64,000 bases of DNA, taken from NCBI GenBank assembly GCA_964019055.1, contig OZ025209.1, positions 6,559,071-6,623,070 on the forward strand, given 5' to 3'. Positions 46,201 through 59,500 of the stretch are shown one piece after another; the first letter of the stretch is position 1, and every line of letters begins with the position of its first letter. The translations under genes and the position numbers were made by a program. The notes under the pieces are model-generated. The model had not been told where the DNA came from, ran no database searches, and was given only the letters and a program-made list of their open reading frames with translations. The DNA comes from Anthopleura xanthogrammica (taxonomy: Eukaryota > Cnidaria > Anthozoa > Actiniaria > Actiniidae).

Positions 46201-47611
46201 GCATTGATGGATGGATGACCAATTCTCATAAATTCATAACACATCGTATTTGTAAATCAAAGTCAGTCATCAAACCTTTGCATACTCCACAAGTAATCTT
46301 GCAGTTTGCCCGCATCCAGGTCACATACACGGAGTTTTGACAGTCGCTGACCCAGCCCGCACATTCATTGGGTTCAACATAAGTACTTTCGCAATCTGAG
46401 ATAAAAATAAGACCGTTAATCACCTTAAGGTAAAATACAAACATTGCATACTTAACCTGATAAGAGGATCGGCTGAGCGAAAGTACATCTGTTTTCTCAG
46501 GTTACGTAACTGCATAATAAGTGTGGTGTGAAAAAAACAACACAGTGTGTTGGGCATTTCTCTGAATTCGTGGGTTTTTTCCAGGTTCTCCGGTTTTCCT
46601 CCCTCCGCAAAACCGTAACACTAAAGCTAAATTCCAATTCGATCTGTGAGTTAGCCATGCCCTGACTTTGATCAGCCCAGAGGTTGTTTCAGGGTTCCAT
46701 CTGTGAGTTAGCCATGCCCTGACTTTGATCAGCCCAGAGGTTGTTTCAGAGTTCGATCTGTGAGTTAGCCATGCCCTGACTTTGATCAGCCCAGAGGTTA
46801 TTTCAGAGTTCGATCTGCGAGTTAGCTGTGCCCTGACTTAGATCAGCCCAGAGGTTATTTCAGAGTTCGATCTGCGAGTTAGCTGTGCCCTGACTTAGAT
46901 CAGCCCAGAGGTTATTTCAGAGTTCGATCTGTGAGTTAGCTGTGCCCTGACTTAGATCAGCCCAGAGGTTATTTCAGAGTTCGATCTGCGAGTTAGCCAT
47001 GCCCTGACTTAGATCAGCCCAGAAGTTATTTCAGAGTTCGATCTGCGAGTTAGCTGTGCCCTGACTTAGATCAGCCCAGAAGTTATTTCAGAGTTCGATC
47101 TGTGAGTTAGCCATGCCCTGACTTAGATCAGCCCAGAGGTTGTTTCAGGGTTCAATCTGCGAGTTAGCCATGCCCTGACTTAGATCAGCCCAGAGGTTAT
47201 TTCAGAGTTCGATCTGCGAGTTAGCTGTGCCCTGACTTTGATCAGCCCAGAGGTTGTTTCAGGATACCGATAAGACTTGAGTGTTTTACCTCTATGATAG
47301 TGATCGAGCACTAGTAATGTGCACTACCCTTCGCCGCCGGTTTATGAAGTTCTCTTCCTCATGATCAATATGACTATCCAAAAGTGGATTACTCCGGTTT
47401 GTAAGGCATATATCTCTCATCCAAGAGATGTAACCGGTAAGGAAGAAAAGAACGTCTTAGCTATGTAACTGACACGTTTACCTGGGATTGTTCTCTTGAT
47501 TTGTTGGTGGTCCCATAACAAAGCCTTGCGGTTCTTACCAGCTCCTAGCTCCAAAGGAGTCGCTTGCAAAAGTGGAATGAAGATGCAAAAAAAGGCAAAA
47601 GTTTTCCACAT
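43266..47611 (-). CDS. CAP gene A: secreted ShK-linker-CAP protein, six exons
   Basis: Exons: 47611-47482 (signal), 46395-46276 (ShK), 45025-44969 (Pro-rich linker), 44350-44110, 43781-43712, 43421-43266. They sum to 774 nt, 257 aa. All introns are GT-AG. Signal peptide [17 protein letters not shown]. ShK domain at about 44-83 with six Cys ([17 protein letters not shown]), lacking the Lys-Tyr dyad of channel-blocking relatives. Linker [10 protein letters not shown]. The CAP domain has [23 protein letters not shown] (CAP1 motif) and YTPAGN (CAP2), but the first conserved His is Asn (AANNLNR). CAP proteins are secreted and some bind lipids; this one's ligand is unknown. A shorter exon 1 using the GT at about 47538 keeps the same phase. 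It is not called a toxin. Confidence 0.8.
44462..44787. mobile_element. MITE in CAP gene A intron 3, TA target
   Basis: ATTTACGTCACGCGTGACCA and its complement TGGTCACGCGTGACGTAAAT are flanked by TA on both sides. 326 bp, no coding. TA duplication fits Tc1/mariner-type elements. Confidence 0.85.
45105..46217. repeat. (GGAT)n array in CAP gene A intron 2
   Basis: Pure GGAT for about 929 bp (45105-46033, about 232 units), then a degenerate 184 bp with GCAT, GGAC and GGGT variants. Frames across it (WMDG, HPSI) are artefacts. It lies between the ShK exon and the linker exon. Confidence 0.97.
46641..47267. repeat. 57-bp tandem repeat, 11 copies, in CAP gene A intron 1
   Basis: Units beginning near 46641, 46698, 46755, 46812 and so on to 47211 contain GAGTTAGC and GCCCTGACTT...GATCAGCCCAGAGG. 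Single diverged copies occur at about 8490, 35225, 52150 (reverse), 59362 and 63540, so the unit derives from a dispersed repeat. Confidence 0.93.
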
Positions 47612-47716
47612 TATTTTGGCATATACTTCTGACGAATTTCAAAATCCTGTTGATGTCTGCCAACCTTTTCAGCGTAGGAAGAGAAAAGACTGAACTATGC
47701 TCGGCAGGGCCACGTT

Positions 47717-47724
47717 TTAATATA
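47717..47724 (-). promoter_or_regulatory. candidate TATA box of CAP gene A
   Basis: TATATTAA on the minus strand, about 106 bp before the start codon; a transcription start near 47690 would leave a short 5' UTR. Confidence 0.35.
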
Positions 47725-48690
47725 TCAAAAGTCATGAGAAAAAAAGGTTGTCGCAGGCTTGATTGATTGTTATTAAACGTTTTGAAAAACAATAGAACTT
47801 TTGTCTTGGGTGAAAAGAGCTGGATTGCAAAGTTTATTTTTTTCTAAATCCCCGCTTAGAAAAGAAAATAGAATTACAATGCAATGTAAAACCCTTTCTC
47901 TTTCTACCGCATTATTCTTTCCTTCACTCGCTTTTGTTGTTCTTAGTCGGTTAAGGAAAGTTCTCGGTCGTTCAAAGTTTCAGGTTCGAACAGATCCCTA
48001 GTTACGGTTGCTAAGACGTCGGACAAGCTCAACTTTGTTTTTGTAATACAGTATGGAAGAGACACCAATGGCTAGCTATAAATATCTGTCTTAGAATAAA
48101 TGCATTCTCGCTAAAGGAAAATTAAGAAAAAAATTCGACAACTACTAAAAAATAAAATTCAAGAATAGAGTTTGTTTGTAGGACATTCTATATTCCATTG
48201 AGTCTATTGTCTATTGTCTATTTCATTGCGAAGCAAAGCCGGGATAGGTCTGTTGATCTTCGTCGTTATAGTGCAATGTTTTCCCATTACAGACCACGTG
48301 TCATTTCCTAGAGAATAAGATTCTTTGTTTTTAAACAAACTTAAAAGTTAAAAGTTAAAAGTTGTAGTTATGTCTGCAATATAAAAACAATCATATAAAT
48401 AATTCTATCCCGTCAAATCCCTTAAGCTTCAAAAAGCCGCTGTTTTTAGCTCTTGCTAATATTAAAGATGCGGGGGTTGTATTGATGTATTGAAAAGCTG
48501 AACAGCGTTGATGAGATCTGAAAAACAAACAGAAAACTCCAATTGAAATATTAGGCACACAGCAGGATTTATAAAACACAAAACATCAAGCCCTACTTGA
48601 GAAAAAGGTACAATTGAGGTGTTTTACTAATGAATTCTTTCTGTGAAGCTCAAAAACAGTCTTAGAGTTCCTTAGAATTTCTGGCATTCT
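47725..48690. other. intergenic between CAP genes A and B, left part
   Basis: No gene. A partial copy of the 21747-21947 MITE lies at about 48275-48325 (ATTACAGACCACGTGTCATT). Confidence 0.45.
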
Positions 48691-48880
48691 TTACTGCCAT
48701 TTTCATAAACATGCGAACTCGGTAGCGGCGAGCTGCACACTGAAATTTGGTTTTTCGCTACCGTCAATCAAGAATGATTAGTCGGTACCTTTTATATTTT
48801 TGACTGGCGGCAGTGAAAAACCAAATTCCAACGGGCAACTCGCAACTGCAGAGCTCGCATTTTTATGAAAATAGCAGTAA
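48691..48880. mobile_element. palindromic foldback MITE
   Basis: TTACTGCCATTTTCATAAAC at 48691 pairs with the segment ending at 48880 (TTTATGAAAATAGCAGTAA). Inner arms GTTTTTCGCTACCGTCAA and TTGACTGGCGGCAGTGAAAA. Confidence 0.85.
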
Positions 48881-49091
48881 GGCTCCGACACACGGTGCAA
48901 CATTGAGTGCAACATTATGATTACAGTACTATTTCAGCAGCCAAATTAGAGAAAATCTCGATTTTTCCGCTTAATTTACGAGGCTAATACAAATTACATA
49001 AAAACAATAAAACAAATGTTCAAATTTTTCTATTTTAGTGTGATGTTGCATGCAATGTTGCACGCAATGCTGCACCGTATGTCGGAGCCTT
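48879..49091. mobile_element. second foldback MITE, directly abutting
   Basis: AAGGCTCCGACACACGGTGC and its complement ending GTCGGAGCCTT (49091), with GTGCAACATT repeats in both arms. It starts at the last bases of the neighbouring MITE. Confidence 0.85.
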
Positions 49092-50266
49092 TAGGCACCT
49101 CGCACAACATGTAGCACCAGACATACGGAGGACCGAGAAAGCACAGGAAAGTGCGGCGGAACTGATCTCACGATATTGCAAGAATTCTGCAAAAAGACTC
49201 TTTTATGAGTCTTTCAGCCCCCGGCCGTTTTGTATGTTCAGTTGCTGCCAGAAGTCCACATTGATGGATTGAAACAATCGATCGCGATCGACCGAATCCT
49301 TACACAAGGAGTTTTTTTGTACCTTAATGCCTTGGAAATCAATTGATCCCAAATACCAAAAAAATATCGCTGAATTATCTGCCCAATAGAAATGTTCAGA
49401 CACAAAAAACACAATGAGAAAAACTGTGATGTGCCCGTCGTGGTTGAGGCCAACGAGGCAAATGAATCCTCTGAATCATAGCCTAAATAAGAAATGCTAT
49501 ACACTGCACGCTACTCGTAGGAATTCACTTTTGATAAAAATCGCTAGTCATAGTATACCGTGCGAGTGTTAATATTACTTTATATTTTGGTTGAAAGCGA
49601 TAGATTTTGAGGAATTCGAAAATATGGAAATTAGTACATATATCAGATATATGGGGATATATCTAAATATTTGAATGATTTTAAGAATAAAATATTCTTA
49701 AAATATTCTTAGAAATATATGTATCCCCATTTTAATATGTTAAAATGCTAATGTCCCTTAATTGTTTTATAGCAAAAATGATACCAAATATAAAAGTATG
49801 TATACTTTAAACTTATTTTTAAATCTGGTGAATATATGGTTTCCGAGGCAGTTTTAGGGATGCGGAGGGATAAAGGTAAGTATATATCTTCACTGCATAT
49901 TCATTATCATGTCGCAATAATATTAGTTATGGGTGAGATCTGCCAGCGACTGTTGTGATATGAGGTAAACAGCGAGAAGAGGAACCCGAAGACCCCCGCC
50001 ACAAGGGGAGGTGGGTGAGACAAAACTCGTCTCTCGCAACTCCAAACGGCGTTGTGTGTGTGGAGTTAATTTATACAGCTCCGTGCTAATGAATTATGCA
50101 GTGAGAATAGTTCTAGGGTGAGGGAAAGCTGACAAATCATTTTAGGAATCAAAAATACATTGGTTAGTATTATTGATAACCGAAAATAAGTTCAGTTGAA
50201 TTGTTAATACGTTTTTAACCTCTAACAACAGCTATTCACTTATTTAATACAACAAGTCAATAACAA
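49092..50266. other. intergenic, no gene seen
   Basis: AT-rich hairpins at 49640-49735 (ATATGGGGATATAT with its complement). No coding region recognised. Confidence 0.4.
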
Positions 50267-50267
50267 T

Positions 50268-50372
50268 GAAAGGGGGGGGGGACCCGGCGACAGAACATCA
50301 CCAAAAAAACAGCAAAAACTATGGAGAGGGGGGCGGGCCCCCTGGCCTCCCCTGGCTACGCCCCTTGGAGTC
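50268..50372 (-). mobile_element. truncated hAT-type MITE (GGGGCGTAGCCAGG family)
   Basis: The minus strand begins AAGGGGCGTAGCCAGG and ends in a G/C tract without the second inverted repeat. A fuller relative is at 56126-56242. Confidence 0.7.
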
Positions 50373-50420
50373 TTGTCCACAATGAATGAGTCGGTATAAA
50401 TTTTCACCAAAGTAAATAAC

Positions 50421-50545
50421 AAATAATCTTAAAAATAATCTTAAAAATAATCTTAAAAATAATCTTAAAAATAATCTTTAAAAAAATCTTAAAAATAATC
50501 TTAAAAATAATCTTAAAAATAATCTTAAAAATAATCTTAAAAACC
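50421..50545. repeat. 12-bp tandem repeat (AATAATCTTAAA)n
   Basis: About ten nearly identical units just beyond the 3' end of CAP gene B. Confidence 0.92.
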
Positions 50546-50579
50546 GACACCGCATAAAAAGTTTGTAACCTTATAATCA

Positions 50580-50585
50580 TTTATT
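50580..50585 (-). terminator. poly(A) signal AATAAA of CAP gene B
   Basis: AATAAA on the minus strand, 36 bp after the stop at 50621-50623. Confidence 0.5.
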
Positions 50586-50620
50586 TTGTCTCACACTAAA
50601 AAAAATTAATAACCAAGGAT

Positions 50621-53515
50621 TCAGTATTGGATTAATCTTGGTACATTTCTGGCGAAAGTGCGGCGAATGTTTCCTGGTGGTGAGAAGCGAGCCACGATGA
50701 AAGTGTAGGTATATCCTCGCCTCGATACTGCAGCAATACCAACACCTACTCTAGTGGAGGACTTCCAGATGAGCTGAGGAAGAAAGTTGAAGTGATTAGT
50801 TATATATACCGCATGCCAATATGGACGCCATTGACTTTTTGAAATAAAAACCTAATCTTAAAAAATAAGCACCACCATCAGAAAGAGCAAGCAAAAATAT
50901 ATATTTTTGGAAAGTTTCATCGCTATAAATTGAAATCAAGTGAAGCTATTTGGAATCAAAATTACAGAGATGTGTATGTGTTCTGTGTCCTTGCTAGCCT
51001 CGTTGTGGTGTTTTTCACATTTTTAAAATTAGCTAAAATTCTCATAACTTCTCAAGAATTTAATATTTTTGTCTCAAACTTTTTAACTTTGTTGATGTCA
51101 TTGTCTAATCTATATACTTTTGAAATCTGGAAAGTTCTTGAAAATGTCAATATGAACTTCATCACAACTTAGAATCTTATTTTATTTCCAACTGGAATAA
51201 TTTTTCAATTGATAATTGTCAATTATGTTAATTCCTTATTACTTATATACAGTTCACATCTTCATGGCGAGCGATGTCGCCGAAACATGTTTAAACTAAA
51301 AGTTGTCGTTTTGTTTCTTAAAATTAAACTTAGAATCTGTTTTTCCTTTTCAGCAAGCTATTTCAAAAGGTTGGTGTAGGTATTGTTGCATGTTGCATGT
51401 TGCATGTTGCATGTTGCATGTTGCATGTTGCATGTTGCATGTTGCATGTTGCATGTTGCATGTTGCATGTTGCATGTTACTACTACTAATAATAATACAT
51501 ATTTGTTAGGGTTGTTAAACAGATAAAGGCAGAGTCTTTTTTTCCAATCTGGCCCTTGCTTGAAGCGTATTGGGGGTCATATATGTAGATAAATAATGTC
51601 TGTAAAACCGTGCAGACAAAGTTCGGGAAAATTCCATATTATCGTGACCTTTCGCTGATTGCATTCATGCACATCGCCCATAGTGCATTTTGGGCTTAGA
51701 ATGCAACATGCAAAAAAACCTTCACCAACCATTTTTGAAAATAGCTGTATATATGTAATTTAGGTAACCAATCAGTCAAGCACCTGTGTGAAATATTCTG
51801 CTCTCGGCCTGGATCGAGGCCATTGGAAATTGTAGTGTTTTATCTGGCTGTACCTAAAAGATGAGATAAAGATTATAAAGTAAGATCTAGAGCTCCTGCA
51901 AAACAAGTGTGCGAAGAAATCACCAGAAATAGCCAATTTGTTGCCTATAGACAGAAGTTCCTCTGAGGAGCTATTTATTACCAATACTACAGAATAGACA
52001 AAGCTAAAGTCAGCGTTCTAAGGGATCGAGGTTATCAGTCTGGTTTGACGGAAGGAAGTTTGAAGGAATCAGACGCTCTTCGAATCCTTTCCCCCTCTTC
52101 ATCACTCATTGTAATTTTATAGTAATATATTTTATCAAACCCTGTAAAAACCTCTGGGCTGACCAAAGTCAGGGCATTGCTAACTTACTTACTCACATAT
52201 CGAATTACAATTTAGCGTCTTAGGTTTTGCCCGGATTTTTTTCGGAGGGAGGAAAACCGGAGAGCTCGGAGAAAAACCCCTCGAAACAGGGGAGAGCCAT
52301 AACACCCTGTATAGTACATAGCGTATCACACTCACCAATATTGAACAGCATCCGTACACGAAGCGACCGTACCAGGAGGGGACGTGTATTTATAAAAACT
52401 ATTTTCACGATATCTTCTTCCATTCCCTCGACTTGCTCGCATCCGAATTATTGGTTTCTTTGCTAGTTTGAGTGCATATCGTGCTGCTCCTGAAGCCAAG
52501 GAAGCGTGCCATTTGAGGTTTGGAACGCCATGGAGAGCGCGTTTGGCGTTGAGAGCATTCAGGCAGTCATTGATGTTGACTAAAAATCAATAAATAGATG
52601 ATAAGAATAGTTTTTGTATCGGTGGAAAACCTAGACCTATCCGTATAGACCTCTTGCAGGACCTTGCAGCACTTCGGAATACAGCTCATAGTTCCTTTGA
52701 TATCCCTGTTCGATTTTTACATGACTTTTCTAGAGAGCTTGGTGAGCTCTGATGCACATTGCCTATTGAGCTGCTTTGACGTCACGTGCAAGGGGTCTAT
52801 ACGCTGCTTTCTTACGACCCATAAAGCATTTCGATTTGGCTCATTTGCATCAAATTTGAGGGGCATGCGCACTTTGCATAAATACAATAGTTTCCATGTA
52901 CAGTGAAGGTTTACAAGCTATTGTACTAACTTGGTGACATGGGATTCCTGTGTTTTGGGGATGACGTATGCTTTTTAGAGGACGTCATACTTACATGTCG
53001 TCACCCGTGGGGTTGAGTACGGTACTGCTTCAGCTAAATAAGAACAAGATAAATAAATATGATTGTGAAGAGCCTTTTTATTATCACTTTAGAAATTTAC
53101 ATTATTGTCATTGCCTTGACGATAAAATTCTTTGCTTGAGTTTCACCATTGATGTATTTTTTTAAATAATTTTTGGTAAACAAAGAAATGATACTCAAGG
53201 GAATGACACATGATCTGAAAAAGGAAAACATTTATTAGGTCTATCAAAGTTATGCATTGATTTTAGTAAATGATTTCAGTCTTACTTGTGCAACCTCTAC
53301 ATGGTCCTTTGCTGAGTAGGTTTGGTACGTTAGCAGCAAAGGTGCCATAGATATTTCCAGGCGGTGCGTAGAAAGCCACGATATATGTATAGGTAGAAGT
53401 CTTCCTCGTTACCACAGCGATACCAAAACCTACTCTTGTAGATGACCTCCACATCATCTATAAAAATAGTGAAAATAACTGATTAGACAACTGCGTTTTC
53501 GATAGAAATTACTCT

Positions 53516-53554
<39 letters not shown>

Positions 53555-56500
53555 TAATAACAATAATAATGTCTTTAGAAAGACTTTACTATGTTGTATA
53601 GGCACAAAGAACAGGTCTCATTTTACACCACAGGAAACCCGCGACATTTGTACGATCTTTGTCATTGAGCTAAAGACACAGGGAACCCGTTAATAAATTA
53701 AAGAAATACATATTTAAAAAGCCTACGTACTGGAGCCGGGTTCCCTGTGGAATAGGTTTCTAGCAAATGGACTAACGTCATTTTCGATCAACTGAGAAAC
53801 TTTTTATCAACCGAATGGCAAGTTCTGAATTGCTGGGTTTCAATCAGCTAATAAAAGTCTTTAAATCTCGTTATCTGCTCCAAATGTACGTGTTCAAACA
53901 ATGACCACCATGTGCTGTCAGCAGACAGATTTCTATTGAAAACGTTTGATTCCGAGCTGATAACTTTTTTTGCATTAGACAGGAAATGACGTCACGTGAA
54001 ACCGAGGGCAGTGTTTACCCTTCACTGGAGGCTGATAAAAAGATTCATGGGATTCATTCAGCTGTTCAAAAGTTGGTAAAATAATACTCAGAGAACTGAC
54101 GTATGGTTTACTTTACAGTGCGGACACCGCACTAACCGGGACCACTTGAAGAAAACTAACCAATCAGATAACACCCAAAAATAATGACATTCCAACAAAA
54201 ACTGTCTGGGCCAATCAGCTTTAAGAATTCGAAACTGGTATTTTTACAAAGTTTTGGTCTAGAATTTACTGTATTATCGTTTGAAATTCGGGATTCTTCG
54301 AAGACAGGAGGACAGAAAATATTTCCTATATCAACTTGGGATAAGTAGACTTTTCACAAATGCGTTTTCAACAGAAATTACACTCATTTTCGATATTGTA
54401 TTTCGTTCCTGTTGTCCATGTTTACCAAATTAATGCAAAATGGCCGTGAGAATGTGATGATCTGATTGGCTAATACTGTCTGTCTAGTGGTCCCGGTTAG
54501 TGTGTCCTCACTGTAAGACATACCTGTGTAAAATGAGACGCTTTGGACTTAAAACCCGGTCTTTTGAAATTGTAATATTTGATTTCATCATACCTGGGAA
54601 CGATAATAAAGACACTGTTCCTTGGGCGTTTCCAAGTGTTATTCGCTAATAGTCCCCTTCACAGTTCCCTGCGCCATCTTGAAAGGTAGCCGTGTCTTTG
54701 CATCGAAGCGAGACGAACGGTGAGATTGCAATGATAGAGACATATAAATAATTGTCCCTTTGCTGTAAAGGCACGGCTACCTTTCAAGATGGCACAGAGA
54801 ACTGAAATGGGACTATTTTCCAGTGAGGCTTGGCAAGGCTGACATAATTTAATGGTTATGTACCTCAAGAAAGCAAACTTGTTTAGCTGGAGGTTTGAGA
54901 AAACATTACGCCCAAAGTAAAAATGCATACAACGCCAACTGGGTAGCCTGTGTTATCTTCATACTCACCATGACTGTATAGCAGATGCACATGACGACAC
55001 AGTCCCAGGGGTAGGGTCATATCTGTAAAAGATATTTTCACGGTAATGCCTACCGTTTGCTGGACTGGATCGAACACGCGATCGAGGCGAGGCATCCCTT
55101 GCAAGGATGAGGGCCCAGGCCGCTGCTCGTGAAGCCAAGGACGCGTCCCACCGCAGGCCTGGAACACCATGTAGGGCGCGCTTGGCATTGTGGGGGTTAA
55201 GGCAATCACTTCTGCTGACTGAAGAAGACAAGGAAAAGTTCACAATAAAAACACAAGGAGTTTTACGTATAGAAGAAGAAATACAGCGGAAGGTATTTAT
55301 ATACAAATAATGCTAGAGTAACTTTCATAATATGTAGATTTACCGTTTAACGATTATAATAATTAGGAATACAATTATTTTCTCCACACAGTCGATTGCA
55401 TAAAAAAAACTTCTGACACAACTCGAATGAAAATTGAGTAAAAGAAGGATTCAAAACTGTCTAGTACATATATCATTACTTACATCTGTAGATTTGAGGC
55501 CTTAAGTACGGTATTGGAGCCGCTAGAGAACGAGAAAAATACAAATAAACATCACAACATTCATTACAAGAAACTCGTGGCTCAGCTGGCTCAGCTCAGT
55601 GAGTAAACGATAAATCCACAGGAAGCCCACCTACTTACATCTGCAGTTTAAATCTGGTACGTTTGTAGCGAAGGTTCCCCGAACATTTCCAGCAGGTGTG
55701 TAGTGAGCTACAACGAAGGTGTAGGTTTTGTCGCCCCTTGTCGATGCTGTCATGGCAACGCCAATCTTAGTAGAGGTCTTCCAGATCAACTGCAATATAT
55801 AATTGTTGTGAGTTGAGTAGTCAGGCTGTAGTCAGGATTTTCTCTGAGATTTCAATTTGATCCGTTCGGGACTTACCTGCGTGAAGTGTGATGATGGGAG
55901 ACTGTAGCCAGGCTTTTTGTAGTTGTAGAATCGTATTTCATCATACCTGAAGCGACATTGAAGGAAAATTGCAAAATACCGCTGTCTTCTTTGATTGCAG
56001 ACTCATTTATTCAAAGGTAGCCTCATATTCATAAATACCAACGGTAAAGCGGCAAAGAATGCACAACTAGCTTCTAAAATTCAAACACTTTGAAATTCCA
56101 AATACCTTTACTTGAACACATGAATCAGGGGCGTAGCCAGGATTTTGCCTTGAGGGAGGGGGGAAGGGGGGGGGGGGGGGGGCAAAACCCGTTTTCAGAA
56201 CATCAACCAAAAAAACCTCCTTTCCATCTGGCTACGCCTCGGTGGATATTCTACACAATATCGAGGTTAACGCTGAGAATTTTGAAAATGGAGCATTTGG
56301 GCCATATATCATTCTCTTAAGTATTACTTCTTTGTTTACTGGTAACGTATGAAGAGATATCTTATTAAAGGGATTCAGCATGTTGCTAATTGCTAAGAAC
56401 TTTGAAATAAGTAACACAAAATGGGTCCATGCGCTCATATCCTTATAAGAGCATGCATAAGAATTATGGAGAATTTATTCCTTTCCTACCCTCCCCTCTC

Positions 56501-59500
56501 CTATATTTGCGTTACTTACCACCACTTGACAGCATCTGCGCATGTTGCAACCCTACCAACAGGCCACATGAACTTGTAGTAAATATTTTCACGGAATTTT
56601 TCGCCATTTCCTTCACTGTGTTCCATACCAACTTGAGGCTTTCTGGCATGGTAAAGAGCCCAGGCTGCTGCTCCTGGTACTAGAGAATCGTCCCACTGGA
56701 GGTCTGGTACACAGTGTAAGGCACGCTTTGCATTGTGGGCAAGTAGGCAAGCAGTTTTGTTGACTGCAGTCATAAAAATATGAATAAGTAATTCAAAAAA
56801 GATGCTATCTATTTCCATTTTCAGTGCCTCAAGAGTGAGAACTCTTTGCTTGAGTCTCGTGGTTTACTGATAAACAATAAACGGGCCCATGGGAAGAGAG
56901 GAAAGGGGGGGGGGGGGGGGGGAGGGCGACACACCTGGAATGGGAAAACAACTGATTAGGTCTATTAAGAATAATTTCACTTACTCGGGATGAGTTGAGG
57001 TGTTGCGTAAGATTTTGAAGCAACTGCAACCAACAGGACAAGATGAGTTAGTAGCTATAGTTTCATTCATTGTACTGAAGGGTTGTTTCTTATTTAACCT
57101 GGCGCGGTGAATTAGACCGTTCATCATTTGGGGGGAGGGGAGGGAGGTTACTCAAGGGATGAGTCACATGTTTGATTGGCTGAAAATAAGATGACGAAAG
57201 GGAAGCCAATACGACGTCACTGCAAACCGTGTACGTGATCTTTGCTTGAGTTTCACCATTGATGTATTTTATTGAATATTTTTTGGTAAACAAAGAAATG
57301 ATACTCAAGGGTATGAAAAGGGAAAACATTTATTTGGTCTATCAAAGTTATGCATTGATTCTACTAAATGATTTCAGTCTTACTTGTGCAACCTCTACAT
57401 GGTCCTTTGCTGAGTAGGTTTGGTACATTAGCAGCAAAGGTGCCATAGATATTTCCAGGCGGTGCGTAGAAAGCCACGATATATGTATAGGTAGAAGTCT
57501 TCCTCGTTACCACAGCGATACCAAAACCTACTCTTGTAGATGACCTCCACATCATCTATAAAAATAGTGAAAATAACTGATTAAACAACTGCGTTTTCGA
57601 CAGAAATTACACTCAATTTCGATGTTGTTTTGTGTTCGTGCTGTCCATGTTTACCTAATTAATGCGAAATGGCAGTGAGAACGTGATGATCTGATTGGCT
57701 AATACTGTTATTATAGTGCAATCTCTGTCTAGTGGTCCCGATTAGTGTGTCCTCACTGTAAGACATACCTGTGTAAAATGAGATGCTCTGGACTTAAAAC
57801 CCGGTCTTTTGAAATTGTAATATTTGATTTCATCATACCTGGGAACGATAATAAAGATATTGTTTCCTTGGACGTTTCCAAGTGTTATTCGCTAATAGTC
57901 CCCTTCACAGTTCCCTGCGCCATCTTGAAAGCGAGACGAACGGTAAGCTTGCAATGATAAAAACATATGAATAATTGTCCCTTTGATGCAAAGGCACGGC
58001 TACCTTTCAAGATGGCACAAGGAACTGAAAAGGAGACTATTTTCCAGTGAGGCTTGGCAAGACTGACATAATTTAATGGTTATGTACCTCAAGAAAGCAA
58101 TTAAACTTGTTTAGCTGGAGGTTTGAGAAAATATTACTCCCAAATTAAAAATGCATACAACGCTAACTGGGTAGCCTGTGTTATCTTCATACTTACCAAT
58201 ACTGTATAGCAGATGCACATGACGCCACAGTCCCAGGGGGAGGGTCATATCTGTAAAAGACATTTTCGCGGTAATGTCTACCGTTTCCTGGACTGGATCG
58301 AACTCGCGATCGAGGCGAGGCATCCCTTGCAAGGACGAGGGCCCAGGCTGCTGCTCGTGAAGCCAAGGACGCGTCCCACCGCAGGCCTGGAACACCATGT
58401 AGGGCGCGCTTGGCATTGTGGGGGTTAAGGCAATCACTTCTGCTGACTGAAGAAGACAAGGAAAAGTTCACGATAAAAACACAAGGAGTTTTACGTATAG
58501 AAGAAGAAATACAGCGGAAGGTATTTATATACAAATAATGCTAGAGTAACTTTCATAATATGTAGATTTACCGTTTAACGATTATAATAATTAGGAATAC
58601 AATTATTTTCTCCACACAGTCGATTGCATAAAAAAACTTCTGACAAAACTCGAGTAAAAGAAGGATTCAAAACTGTCTAGTACATATATCATTACTTACA
58701 TCTGTAGATTTGAGGCGTTAAGTACGGTGTTGGAGCCGCTAGAGAACGAGAAAAATACAAATAAACAATATTTAGACTGGCACGGTGAATTAGACCATGG
58801 ATCATTGGGTGGGGGGGGGGGGGGGGGGCAGGGAGGTTACTCAAGGGATGAGTCGCATGTTTGATTGGGAAGTCAATACGACTGGACGTCACTGCAAACA
58901 GTGTACGTGATCCTTGTCGAAACTTTTCACTCGCACAAATGGCTCAAGTTTCGAGATGTCAGTGAGGTTAAATATTTAAATAATTCCTCTACGATGTTCA
59001 ACATAGATTTATTCTTTTCATCATTTATGGAACTAGAAGCAGATCTCATTAAATATAGGGACTATAACATGTTGTGACGCAGTTTTATCATAGGTATCAT
59101 TGTTCAGTGCACGTGCATAACTGCCCACCCCACCCTGGCGTGTTAAGACCTGTTCTCCATATGTTATTATTACAGACGTAAATTGCTCGTATTACTAATT
59201 GAAAGTAGTTATTTACACAATACACAATAGACAATCATTTTAACAGAATCAGCATAAATACAAGTATAGTATCAATATCAATACGTGTATACAAATGCGA
59301 ATCTGGCAAAGCATTAGAGGGAGAAAGAAAGCAAGAAAGAACAGGCACACATGCTAAAGTTCAATTCGATCTGCGAGGCAATCTGTAGCCCAGTGTCCGT
59401 TTCAGGTTATTGACAAATTTGAAGACAAACAATCAAAACAAGCAAACCTAGCTTTCGTGCATGTTTACGGATTCAGAATCCTTGAACGTCTCACCTAGGT

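Larger units (their letters stand above)
53125..55530 (-). repeat. duplicated CAP module, copy 3
   Basis: Exons and introns match 57242-58745 closely, except for about 850 bp extra in the intron 53517-54370. This shows that domains 1 and 3 arose by a recent genomic duplication. Confidence 0.85.

Noticed and set aside
45059..46244. Long frames of WMDG (plus strand) and HPSI (minus strand)
   Set aside because: All frames of a GGAT array are open; the array is intronic in CAP gene A.
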